From contig NC_092859.1 of the NCBI RefSeq assembly GCF_032062135.1, positions 127,685,908 to 127,749,907 of the forward strand: a stretch of 64,000 nt of DNA, given 5' to 3'. Shown here piece after piece: positions 25,708 through 38,708 of this stretch; within the stretch, counting starts at the first letter, position 1; each line of letters opens with the position of its first letter. This DNA comes from Pyxicephalus adspersus (Eukaryota; Chordata; Amphibia; Anura; Pyxicephalidae). The position numbers and the translations under genes are program-made. The notes under the pieces are model-generated. The model saw only the letters and a list, made by a program, of their open reading frames with translations. It had not been told where the DNA came from and made no database searches.

Positions 25708-27058
25708 TCATTGAAAAACCCAGTTTGTATGATTACAATCACATTGAAGGCTCCAGCAGTAGTCAGCCATCATGTGTCTATCCCATCTGCCCTGATACCT
25801 TTCTTCCATCACCTTTATGTCTTGATGGAACCTCTCCCCTTGTTCCTCACTGAAATCGCCAAGGTTTTCTGGAAATGTTTGCAAATGGCAATGGAGATAG
25901 TGTAACCCTATGCTCAAAGTAGCACCAACATTTTTAAAGTTTAAGAGCAAGTTTTGTACCAGTTCTTCATAATTATGTGCTTTATGGTTACCCAAGAAGT
26001 TCTTAACAACCATGACATAGCTGTGCCAGGCAGAAGCTTTAGCATCAGTCATGTAACTTGTGAAATTTGAATCATTTATCAGTTTCTGAATCTGGGGTCT
26101 ATGAAAGATTCCTGCTTTTAATTTTTCAGTACTTAATCAGGTGAGAATCTATAAATGTATTTGAAGCAATCACCGTCTTCAGAGTTCATAGCATTCGTGT
26201 TCAGAGCTCTAACAAATTGCTTCATTAATCCCAGCTTTATGTGTAATGGAGGAAGAATGATTTTTTTTTTTTTTGTTTGTCAACCATTGGCTCGTTAATG
26301 ATGTTTGCTGCACCTTTTTTCATGTTTACCCCTGGAGGCCATTCCAGTGATCCTGCTTTGCTCTACTATCCCACAAACAGATGAAACATGGGTATTTTGT
26401 GTATCGCCTTTGCTGTCCAAATAGGAAGTTTATTTTTAAACTAACACATATGGACCATTGTTGTTCATGATAGCAAAGCTTTTGTAAGACCAATATGATA
26501 TTTTCATATTCTTCTTTATGTTTTGTTGAGTTTCTGGTACTCCCATATGGGCTAGTAGTCCAGGGATGTTACAACAGTACACAAAGTCTCCATCTTCACT
26601 GAAATATGGTAGGAGTTTCACCTCTCCTGTCCCATAAACCGTTATTTTAATTTCTGGTCTCAGACAGTTTTTTCCTTTTAGCCTGGATGCTAAAAGTTCT
26701 GCTCCTTATTTTGACAGACTTAGGTCACATAATAAATCATGGAGCTCTTCTTGGGAGAACTGCTGGTTTGATAAAACACTTCATATTCACTTCCACTGCT
26801 AACTCCTGGATTACACGCCAAAACCTGTATATCCTCCATGCCGGATACAGGAATTTTAGGGATTGTGCTGAACACTGGTATGGGAACATCAGAACCATCC
26901 GGCACAGGGCGACTTGCTGATTCCAAATCAGGGTACCCCCACTTGTTTTTCTTGTAAGGATTGAAACCTTTTACATTCACAGCACAAAAATACCAATCAT
27001 TATGATGATTTTTTGTCTCTCGCCATACCACAGGTATACCGAATTTCAAACTTTTCAA
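25708..27058 (-). pseudogene. Decayed copy of a multi-copy, probably transposon-borne protein gene
   Basis: Read on the minus strand, pieces of one protein appear in order. At about 27058-26720: VVWRETKNHHNDWYFC, VNVKGF, SRPVPDGSD. At 26760-26480: EELHDLL, ELLASRLK, PYFSEDGDFVYCCNIPGLLA. At 26300-26140: NIINEPMVD, PPLHIKLGLMKQFVRALN. At 26130-25708: KAGIFHRPQIQKLINDSNF, KNFLGNHKAHNYEELVQNLL, FPENLG, GERFHQDIKVMEERYQGRW and ADYCWSL. These match, from memory, an uncharacterised family present in many copies in arthropod and cnidarian genomes. In-frame stops, at least one frameshift (near 26140) and a missing central section show it is dead. Its enzymatic role is unknown to me; the multi-copy pattern suggests a mobile element. 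Confidence 0.75.
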
Positions 27059-29090
27059 AAATGTAAGTTAATGCAATGTACCAAATGCTAAATCTTCTGG
27101 AAGACCAGTGTAAAGTGAAGGTGAACAGATGTATGCCTCCCCATGTTTACAGACAGCAAAATATTTCAAAATTTTATAAGACAGTAAATGTCCAACATAA
27201 TAATATTCTTCTAGGATTGGGAATGCCCAGTTTCTTCCACTGCAAGCAAAAATTACATTTCAGAAATTTCATGTCAGTTTCATGTAAAATATATTATGGC
27301 TGTCATGGTCTATCCTAATACAGTAGCTATCATTTTGCATGACATTAGGTAGATGATTTGAATATATACGTATTTTATGAGATTTTTAAGAACATTTTGG
27401 TTAAATGGAGATGGCCTGATTCATGCAATAATTCACATTCACTTTTTTAATATATATATATATATAAAAAAGGTTAATTCTTTTTTTTCAGGATATTTGC
27501 CTAGCAATGTTAATGTCCAATATAATATTATTCATCTAGGATTGGATGAATTTTAAAAAAATTGGTCTTTAGGTAATTAGGTAAATTGGCCTTTTGTACT
27601 CTTTTCAGGCTATTTGCCTAACAATGCTCATGCTATTCGAGTATCTGTTTTATCATACTTTCCATCTGTGACCAGCTTTTAAATATCCCATGAAATGCTG
27701 CTGTCAGTATCAGTAACCCAAGAAAAAATAAATGTATGTGAGATTATGATTTATTTTTTTTATTTTGCCCAAACATACACTTTAAAGAAGCAATAACCTT
27801 GGCAGCAGAGGCACTGAGCAAAGAAATGATTGTTCGGCTGTCCCTTTACTATTTGTCTAGTGGCAGAACTAGGTTAGTTAGTGGCTGGGGAGATGTATAG
27901 AATGGCAGTAGTTTCTCCTCACAGCTCACTACAGTGGCAAAACCTCACTAAATTGCTGAAAAATAACAAAACAGCAAATTTTTTCTAAGGAAATCTTGGA
28001 TAGTCTTGTTTTGGTTATTTTTCATATATAACAAAACTTGACAGTAATTAAACCTAATCTACCCATTGTTCTACCCAATGAACACAGGAAGAATACATAG
28101 AAGACATAGAATATGCTAGTTCTGTGCTGGGTATGCTGGTTTAGGTAAAGATTTCCTGGTTATGTTAAAGATATGCTATCTACACTGGTTCAGGATACAC
28201 TGGTTCTCTTCAGCAACAACATTTAAAGGTAAAATTAAGCAATTATATATACATTTCAACTGTGGTGTAATCTAAACAATTTTGTGTAATGAAACACGTT
28301 TTATTCATTAGGGGTTGGTAGCTTCTAGCTTTCAAGGACAAAATTGCAAAAACTATTATTATTATACCACAACATGTCAAAAGGGTTTTCTTTTCCTTCA
28401 AACACTTAAGGGTCTGCAATACTGCAGTATCCTGGTGCACTGGTCTTAAAGTGGAACCCCATGGTCTCCCGAATAAAGAAAGATTGGTGCTTGAAAGTGC
28501 ACCTGTTAGAAGTTCTTTTTCTAAGTTTCACAAATACCTGTTTACACTGACAGTATATTTCCACTCAATTTATCCTCCTGAAAAGGGGTGACAACATTAT
28601 GTCTGATTTCCTAACAGCTTTTTACCCTGTACCTGCTTAAACTACAGTGTGAGAGGGAACTGGCAAGTTTCACATCTACCTGGAAGTGTTGCCCAATCAG
28701 AATTTGTCTGTAGAGGTGGCAATGAAAACTGCTGCGGTTTATGCATACACCATGCAAGCAATTTTTTTTTAGTGATAGAGTTATCCGAGACATTAAACTC
28801 TATTTTACACATCCTTATGTAATATGGCAGCTTTCATTGCTGAAATCCTACTGAAAATGTACTGAAACTCTGCTTTCTGAAACACTGTTCCCATGAAAGA
28901 AATCTTTATGAGCATACCTGTTCTGGGCAGTGATTAACATTGGTAATGCAAGAGGTTTATGTGACAGTTGCATTACTTTGTACATTTTTATTTACTCTGT
29001 ATTTTTGTTGTATTGTATTCATTAATCAATAAAAATATTATTTGAAACCAATGTTGCTAAAAAATGATAAAAGAGGAGTGTTCACAACTA

Positions 29091-29429
<339 letters not shown>

Positions 29430-30343
29430 TTAAAGAAAAAAAAATCTTTTAAGGGCAAAACTATGAATGATAATCAAGATTACATTTTGTTTTTTGTTTT
29501 TTAAACATATTCATGTTTTACATGTTAACCAAATTAGGATTATTCCACTCTTCATTATTCCACCATTTGGGGACACAAATGAGGCTTATACATCACAAAC
29601 TAAGTGAACTTGGGATTGGTTTAAACTCAAAGCCTTTAAATGTGCTTTAAGTCTTCAGAATATGTATGTATAGAAAAGTTCCTTCCTTCATTCATACTAC
29701 TAAAAGTTTAAACCGGTTAAACAGTTGAATGTGGGGACTTTAAACATAGACTCTATGGGTCTATTGCACAAGAACTAGTATGGGTTAAACATGGAATTTA
29801 TGCTTTTGAAAAGGAACTTTACTGGTCCATACTGGTAATTTGTCAGGAAGTCATATCTGCCTTCATAGGTCACAAACTAGTTCCTCAATGAGGAATTAAT
29901 GTCACTCATATTGAATCCAAACACGATCAGCTTTCCTAATCTTTAACTAGCAAGTGGCCTGCTACACATGGAATGGATGTTTCTGTCAGCTGCTCTAAAA
30001 CAATGGCCCCAAATTCAGTACTCAAGGGTTAGGATCTACATCAATGTTTAGAAATTCTCTAACAGTCAGTACTAAATAAAATAACAAATGGATTAAAAAT
30101 GATCGTTTTTATATCATAATTTGGTCCTCATGTGGCTCCAGAAGACTAGAGTTGAGGACCCCTGTTTAAAAGCACAGGTCCGCTTTTATGACACACTTCC
30201 TTTAAAAAAAAAAACTGTGCTGAGAACATACTTGGGCTGTCAAAGTTGACATTTCCACCTGAAATGTTGGCTGTGTGGTTTTTATAAAGATCCAATAATT
30301 GTAAAATATGTTAACATTACTGCCCTGTAGTATATAGAACATT

Positions 30344-30543
30344 GGTCCTGATATATTAAAGCACTCCAAGGCTGGAGAGGATACACTTTCATCAGTAAAG
30401 CTGGGTGATCCAGCAAACCTTGAATTGATTTGTTCAAAGCTGTTTGCAATTTGCTAGCAAAGGTTTTTAATCCTGGACCAGATCTATCAGGTTCACCGAA
30501 AGTGTATCCTCTGCAGCCTTGGAGGGCTTTAATAAATCAGGCC
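30344..30543. mobile_element. Palindromic MITE, copy 4 of 5 (deleted form)
   Basis: Starts GGTCCTGATATATTAAAGC and ends AATAAATCAGGCC. The right arm is shortened: the GATCACCCAGCTTCACTGATG block is missing between GATCTATCAGG and TTCACCG. CATTG-like sequence on both sides could be a target duplication. Confidence 0.88.
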
Positions 30544-32139
30544 CATTGTGTTAGGGAGACGTCAGAATTACTAATCTGTATACTTGCTCTAGATCAAAAG
30601 TATTTACTTTATTGATCAGAATGACAACAAAGCAACTAGAATCCTAAAACAGAGAAGTTCTTAGTAGTCTGTGGAATTCTTTTAGTACAGCTTCCTTTAA
30701 GGTTTTCAAGTCCAAATACAACCTTAGATTTTAACTTTAAATGAAGGAAAGGACAAATACAACAAATCTTACCCAATTCTTTTGATAGAGTATTATCTTG
30801 AGTTTTAAATAAAGATTTGTTGTAATTTTGTATGTACTTTTTGAACTAGTCCAGTGGAGCCGTCAGGCACTGTCAATAGGATTTGATGGGCAAATGCTTG
30901 GACATCGGAAGGTGCATTTAAGCTGCAATTGATTTGCTTTGAGCTTTTTTAGCATTTTCATAGAATTTTTTAGGAAGAGAAAAGTGAACAAAAGCCTGCT
31001 GACACTAGTCCATACCAGTGTGCCAGGAAGAGGGTAACAATTTGAACATAACCACCCCCATTATCTTTTCCACCCTGTCAGGCCCAAGTGGTAAGACAGA
31101 AAGTGATGTTCTTCAATCCATGAAGATATCCACCTGTAGACTGGTAGCTGTCAGTAGGAGGAGGGGGGCAGACTGATTAATAAATATGAGCAGAAGAAAT
31201 GAAATAAATTATGTGTATGCTTTAACATTGTAGGATCCATGCTCATCACTTCAGGACCATGGACAGTGCTCTTCTAAAGCAAGCACAGCACAGTATCAAC
31301 CATATGAAAAGCACCAAACCTATTTCCATGCAATGTTAGGAAATAGAAAATGCACTGCAGCACTTGGCAATGTAGTAGAGGTATTTATCAATCTTTAGAA
31401 AGGGAACACCTTTATTGCAGCTCATCTTGCTTATTTTGCCTTCCAAACAACATTATGAATTATGAGGTATGGAGTTTTAGAGAGGAGCCATGGATCACAA
31501 AACACGTCCAACTGTTTTTCTACCAGCACATTACATTTTGCTTGTATTCTTTCAGATCTTTTCATACATAGTGTATACTATTTGCTATTTTTTCAAAAAT
31601 ACTAAACATTTAATGAAAAAAATTACTGAGTTAACTTTGACAAGGCATTTTCTTCTATTGCCTTGTTATCTTTTCATTGTCATACCTTTATAGAACAGTA
31701 TAATGTAACATAAAGAAAAAGTAAAACAAATTGTATCCATTAAATGCACAATACAGATTACAAGGACACGATGCCACTTCAACATAAATCTAGCTGCATT
31801 TGCATTTAATAATATATATCGTAATACATTGAAATAGTGTGTTCAAAGCTGACAGGAATACATGACAGCAGATGGATAGCTTAAACCAAAGCTGATTTCT
31901 AAGCTCCTGAGATGCATCTGAAAGCTTTTTCACCCATTCACTGCTGATGTTTCCTGCAAAGTGGAATAGAATACACAAGCTTTTACTGCACTGGGGAATG
32001 TATTTGTTCTGCTGACTTCTCTGCACACCAGAGACATAAGACATCCTCACTGCTCTTACAGTTTGCAGCTTAAATATTTCAAACTCATTTAATAGGCAAT
32101 ACAAAGTTAGTTGTTAGTCATATGAAGGCTTTAACGCTT

Positions 32140-34700
32140 AGCAAGCAACTTACTATACAACAACTATACGCAGCACTGTACGTTAAATAGGGGGAGCAAA
32201 TGACAGACAGTGAAACAAAAGGAGAAGAGGACCCTGCCCCGAGGAGCTTACAATCTAATCTACGAGGTGGGGGAAGTCTCATACAAAAGGAGGGGAGATA
32301 TGGAGTGGTGGGAAGTAGTTTTAAGAGACAAAAGAAGACGGGTAGGCATGTCTGAAAAAGTGTGTTTTGAGTGCTCTTTTAAATGAGCAGAAAGGCAGCT
32401 CTAGAAAAGTCTTGGAGCCGTGCGTGTGGTGAGGTAATGAGTGAGGAAGTCAGTAGTAGGTCATTGGAGGAGCAAAGAGAGCGGCTAGGGGGTATTTTTC
32501 TACCAGGTCAGAAAGGTAGGTTGGACAGGAGCTGTGTGGGGATTGAGGTGAAATGGAAGCAAATGAAGGGAACTACAAAGAGAGGCAGCAGAAGAGTGGT
32601 GGGAAGGATGGATGAATCTTTCCATAATAGATTGTAGAGGAGATAAGGATGGATGAATCTATTCATAATAGATTGTAGAGGAGAGAGTCGGTTTAGTGGA
32701 ATACCAGAGAGGAGGATGTTACAGTAGTCCAGACGAGAGATGATAAGAGCGTGTACAAGGAGTTTGGTGGTCTCAGGGGACAGGTAGGGGTGAATTTTGG
32801 AGATGTTGCGTAGGTGAAAGTGACAGGACCTGGAAATGTTCTTAATATGGGGGGTAAATGAGAGGGCAGAACCGAAGGTGATGCCAAGACAATGTGCCTG
32901 AGGGGAGGGATGATTGACTGTGTTGTTAACCATTAGGAATGTGTCAGAGGGAAGTTTGGAATTTGAAGGGGGAAAAATGATAAGCGGATTCATTCAGGTT
33001 GAGTTTCAGAAATCTGTGAGACATCCATGATGATGTGGCTGACAGGCAGCATGAAACCTTGTCCAGGACTGAGGAAGACAAGTCAGGGGTGGACAGATAG
33101 ATTTGAGTGTCATCAGCATACAAATGGTACTGCAAGCCAAAGGAGGATATGAGAATACCAAATGAGGAGGTGTACAGAAAGAAGAGAACCAGTCCAAGGA
33201 CTGACCCTTGGGAAACGCCAACAGGGAGGAGAGTTGGAGAGAAGGAAGTAACATTGAAAGAAACTTGAAAGGTGCAGTCAGACAGGTAGGAAGTAAACCA
33301 AGAGAGAGCAGTGTCACTGATACCAACAGAGCACAAAATTTGGATTAGAAGGGGGTGATGAACAGTGTCAAATGCAGAGGAAAGATCAAGGAGAAGGAGG
33401 AGGGAAAAGTTGCTTTGAGACTTAGCTCTATGGAGGTCATTGGCCACTTTAGTAAGGGCTGTTTCGGTGGAATGGGCACCTGGGAAGCCAGACTGGAGAG
33501 TGTCAAGGAGAGAGTTGCTGCTCAGGTAATCAGTGGGTCTTTTGCAAACAAGGCGCTCAAGGAGTTTGCAAACATATGGGAGAAGGTTTATGGGACAGTG
33601 AGTTCAGTGTTAAAGTGTTGTAGACTAGCTTTGTAGTCCATAAAGTCAGTGGTGAGGCCAGATTTCCTTCACTGGTACTCAGCTGCATGAACAATCTTTT
33701 GTAAGTGTTTGGTGTGATTGTTGTGCAAGAGAAAGAGATTGGTTGAACTGGGTGGCAGCTTAATTTAGGGAGGTGATTTTGGAGAGAGTGGGGGTGAGGG
33801 ATGTAAAGCAGTTTGAAAATAGGCCGTGGACAAGGTTACGGAAATCTCTCTGCCATTGGCCAGGTCTGGGATGTGGTGAGGGGGGCAGGAGTTAGATAGT
33901 GTAAGGCACTTACCTGTCCAGCGAGCCCGCAGCGTCATCCACTGCAACATTAAAGTCACCAAGGATGAGGGTGAGCAGGTCATGGTAAAGAATATGTTGA
34001 AGCCAAGAGGCAAAGTTGTCCAAAAATTGTAAGACTGGGGAGGCGGTAGACAACAGCAACAATAAGGGTTAGGGGATGGAAAAGACAAACGGAAGGGACT
34101 TGAGCGTGAAAAAGAGAGAGGGCAGGGTAGGGAGGACTCTGTATGTGCAGTTAGGTGAGGGAATGAGACCCACACCACCCCCTACTCTGTTGCCGGTTCT
34201 AGGGGTATGTGTGAAGTGCAGGCCTCCATAAGAGAGAGCAGCAGCAGAGGCAGAGTCGGAGGAGGAAAGCTAAGTTTCAGTGAGAGCCAGGAAGTTTAGA
34301 GAGGAGAAGGTTGTGGATAGAAGTTATTTATTGCCAACAGATCTGGCATTCATAGACTGTCAGATAAAGGGGGTAAGAACTTCTAGGCAGTGGGGATAGT
34401 AATAAGGTTAAGAGGAGGGTAAATGTTGGTGAGAGGATAGAGAAGAGCGAGCTGTGAGAGGGATTAGGGTTGGGTGAGATGTCACCAGCAAGTAGTAAAA
34501 GAAAGAAAAGATGCAGAAGTACAGACAGAGAAAGCAGGAGAGTGAAAAAGCAAACAAAGAAGGGGCTAACAGACTAAAAGGGAGGGGAGGGGAGAAGAGG
34601 GAATATAGCAAGCAAAGAGAGTGCAGGATGAGAAATACATAGTAACAGGTAATTGTCATAAGAGTACATAATGCAGTGCAGGAGACTGAAGTCCATGTGA
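32140..34700 (-). mobile_element. L2-like non-LTR retrotransposon with endonuclease and reverse transcriptase, inactivated
   Basis: In 5' to 3' order on the minus strand: a 2A-like stretch LLLAGDISPNPNPS (about 34495-34450); apurinic-type endonuclease pieces FLALTET with a stop in place of the expected Trp, RTGNRVGGGVGLI (about 34190) and LILGDFNVA (about 33960); and a reverse transcriptase at 33447-32944 with LDLSSAFDTVHHPLL, GVSQGSVLG and the catalytic YADDTQIY. The thumb/C-terminal region follows at 32993-32508 (LGITFGSALSFTPHI, LLVHALIISRLDYCN). The 3' UTR ends near 32140 with the tail shared by fragments elsewhere in the window. Stops and frameshifts split the frame. The motifs fit the L2/CR1 group, L2 best. 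Confidence 0.85.
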
Positions 34701-37700
34701 GCAGCTCCTGTAATATGGGTTGTAGTGAAGCTTGTTATCTTTTTGAGTTCCAGGAGTGGGATAGCAATCAGTCAGGGAGAAGCTTGATTAAAAATAAACA
34801 GTTCAGGATAGCAGCAGCAGAGGTAGGGTAGGCATTCAGGTGGTGCAATGAAGGTTCAGTCCAGAGGTATGAGGTGGGAGTAACAGAGTGTAATGGTATG
34901 TCAAAATCTTTTCCAATCTCTGGTTTAATTCCCTGGATTCATTCTCAAAGCACCTATAATTTGGCACTTAAGATTTGGCCACGTGACCTAGTCTGATGTT
35001 TATATAGATGTGCTTTGGGCCCTGAATATGGAAGGACTGATGGGAGTAACAGGGAATTTTGGATATCAGTTGAATCTGGGTGGGGGAGGGGATTGGCAAG
35101 CAATAAAATCAATTAAGACTAAATGTGGACAAATGAATAGGGAACAGATAGTGCTATGGCCAGATTCAAATTTGTGCAATAAATTCATCTAAAATGCACA
35201 GCATACCATAGACAATCACATGAAAATTGCACACAGAATGGGGATGGCAGTCAGATTGCACAGCACACCAAAGAAATTTACTGATCGGTATTAGAATATT
35301 TATGATTGGTTTGTTTATTCCATTTAGTTCATCGATATTGCATTTGGAATACAACCTTTTTTTCATTCAGCCATCAAAATTCAATATCTTGGTGGCGGAA
35401 AGGTTATTTAAACCACATAAAAACCTTTCTTGCCACTGTGTACAATTCATACCCTATCACCTAATACTTCTTGTATTTCCACTATTCTAACTGGTATAAA
35501 TGAAATCTCCTGAGGTCTAGGATGAGATTGGATGGGATGTAAGCAGTAGACTAAATAATATAGTGCATAGAAGGTGCTTTCTGATTCTGAATTCTCACAG
35601 GACAACAGAGCAGTGATGTAACCTCACAAAGCTCCCAGATTAGAAAGGAATTGTGGCATTCAGGTCATGTTGGCGTGACAATATTAACAAAGAAAAGGAA
35701 AAATCCAAGCTGCACTATACTGTGTAACATAACGGGATCACAGCATGCCCCTGGAGTTACTGGGTCAGAGTGCAAATGCAGTCACTGATTTTGCAACAGT
35801 ACTATATTTTATGCAGACTTTGGCATGTATAAATGGTTTAAGGAATCAGAAAACTGCGACATGTCATATAAACATTTTTCTTCATTATTTTGTTTTATTT
35901 ATTTTTAGTTGATAATGACAAACAGAAATATCTAGGAGTTGTTTGAATAATCGAATATGAACCCCTGGCAGCTAATTACAATTTAAATACATTCACTGCA
36001 ATTATAGCTGCCTGCACAATCACTCCATTAGCATATAGTTCTTACAGTGGCCACCACAAGTCCAGACCTACCCAAATTGTATATACCCAACAGCCTCGAT
36101 GGCTTTGGACCCACCTTCTTCCATTAATGCGGAATACTATTGCTTAGAATGGCACTGTGATGAGTAGGGAGGAGGGTCAGAATGGCAACTCTGAGCATTG
36201 CATTGCAAAGCAACCAAGTTTTGGAGTTTATGGGTGATCCACACACCACTGTACAAGCACCTGGAGATGCCGACTCTTCAGGATGTTAAGGTTTGCTACC
36301 TTTTTTATTGGTTTGTATTAGGTGTTTTATGGTTAACTAGTAACAATGAAATTGGTAAATTCCATCTGTGCTGATTGCTGAACAAGTACCTCTGGAGAGA
36401 GAACTTTCTTTACCGCATACTCTGTACCAATAAAATGTAGCTATCTAGTAGCTATGCAAGATCAACTATGATGTAAAAGCACAACATGGAGATCATGATT
36501 CACTCTTTTAACACCTATGTCAACTAAGTATTTACACCTTTAAACATCCACGTTTGAAGCATATTTAGTTAACTGGTACACCACCAGAGAATCCTTAGAT
36601 TCTGATCCTATCTCTTGGAGCATATTGCTTTACTGATATGTTTACCCATTTATGAACCATTTCTTTTTATCAGAATCACTGCTTTTTTAACCTTGGCATT
36701 CATTAATTTTTAGAAAATGTTATTTCCGGAACAAAAATGTATACTGTGTTGTTTTCTAGTTTGCATAGCTTCCAGCAAATTATCTTTCACCTTGATAGCT
36801 ACTATTCAACATACGCTTTCCAGGCATGTTTCCTTATGATGCTCACATCATATCAGCTCTAGTCAGTTTGACCTTACTGTTCATCATGCATGTTTCCTGT
36901 CTGATATAATTATTTATTTTATTTACTGGAGATCATGTTATCAACATTGTGATTTGCATATGTTCAACTATAAACTTAAAGTCTTTTATGAGTCGTGTCA
37001 TATAATCAGATGCACTTTGTAAAATAAATTGTTTCATGGATCATATAAAAGGTCACCTGTAATTAATTGTATGACAGCTAGTATGACATAGCATATTGTT
37101 GTAATATGTTAACCACTACCAAAGTGCAAACATCTGCAGTTAAAGGATTTAAAAGTATGATGTGCGCATGTTATTATTTACTGTAGAATATTGTAGTAAC
37201 CCCCTCCCCCCCACACACACACTCATACCAAAGGGGTAATAAGTAGGTTTATGTGCTGTATCCTTTGTTCTTTCTGCAACCAGTGCACTTCTTTTTTCCA
37301 CTCTGGTGTGTTGGCAAGCTCTTTATTTCTTCACATACAATGCATTATAGGTGATGACATTGGAATAGGCTATACCAGATGGTGTGTTGCCAGGTTTGGG
37401 ATATCCTCACATACAGTGCATTGTAAGTAATGGCATCAGAGAGGATACAACCAATGGACCAGCTTATTGCTATTGATTGTCCATCAAGGGGAATCCTGCA
37501 GGAGGAAGGAATAAGGTAAACATCCCTGTAAATGTCTTAGCCCTGAGCACAATTAGCAATGAACCCTTACTATGTGGGAAGGGGAATTGCATGGTCATTT
37601 CTGTGCTGATTAAAATTCAGCTTTTATACTCACCTTTCCTCCTGCTTGGGCCCCTTATAAATGCTATATAGAACAAAACATCCCTTAAAGATTCTACTGA

Positions 37701-38566
37701 TTAGATTCCTGGTGCTACAGTTCCTCCCAACTTCTCCTTATGTGTCACAATAGGAGTGGCAGGGAGATGAACCCCTGCGAAATGCAGAAATCTGGCACTC
37801 TCAGAAGATTCACATTTATATGATTATTCAGAGCAACAATCAGTGGTGTGGGGAGTTGGAGAATATAATTTTTCATGGAAGGAGCATTTTATAGACTTTC
37901 AATTTAGGCAACAGTAGGTAAAAAAAAATTATAAAAATAATAACGAGGCAGCTTTGCAGATAGCTAAAAAAAATGCATGCTGCTCAACAGTATTTTCTTT
38001 AGGCAATTTTGAGTATGAACTATGCATTCTGAATATTAAGGTAAGCCTTGGTCTTTATTACATTTTTTCTAATATACCTTTTAGAAAGTATAAACTTTGC
38101 AGCTACTAGCAATTAAAAAAATGAAGCCAGAGCTTGTGAGTCCCGTTTGAAAATGCATAGGCACTATGTACTACATTAGAACAGAGTGTAAATCAGTATG
38201 ACGTACAACTAATTAACTACCTTTTCCTTTATATATACCAATCTATGATGAAACACGTACTATTTTGTTGTTTGATGTAACCTTCCTGGATAGGAACAAA
38301 AAAGTGTGACCTTTTGTCTACTAAATCAGTGCATTGGACAAGTATTTCTCTGTCAGCTATTCACCATTACTATTGTACAATAAAACAACATTGAATAAAC
38401 CAAAGATCTATGACACTAATAAATTACTTGTCAATATAATTCACTATCCAATGACACTGTATTGAACTAATGGTGTAATGGATTCCTAAAGCCTGTCATG
38501 CTCTCCTATTAGTAAGCAGATAGAGAACCTATAAACAGTGTCTTCATTAGGAGCTTAGGTACTTAC

Positions 38567-38708
38567 AAGTGAAAGATTTCATTCCACACTGGGTTAAGGT
38601 TTCCAAATATGGTTTTAGTTCTTCTCTTGGTTTTTCCAATTTGGACAGTCACATAAGGGTCGCTAGAGCCTGTTTTGTCTTTTGCTTGTAACCCCTGAGC
38701 ACAAACCA
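38567..38708 (-). CDS. UNC13C: UNC13C exon, C2B domain first half
   Basis: This 142-nt exon starts in phase 1 and ends after two bases of a Phe codon. It encodes the first calcium-binding loop of C2[15 protein letters not shown], and then [15 protein letters not shown]. The two loop aspartates correspond to D705 and D711 of rat Munc13-1, and the intervening Lys to K706; the distance from the C1 histidine matches Munc13-1 exactly, with no insertion. C2B binds calcium and PI(4,5)P2 and drives use-dependent strengthening of release. The acceptor is TTTTGCAG and the donor GTAAGT. The intron separating it from the upstream exon is about 1.3 kb. Confidence 0.97.

Noticed and set aside
28960..29060. 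Possible L1-type 3' end (ATTAATCAATAAAAATATTATTTG)
   Set aside because: Only a short AT-rich tail is visible and there is no coding remnant, so it is not distinguishable from ordinary intron.
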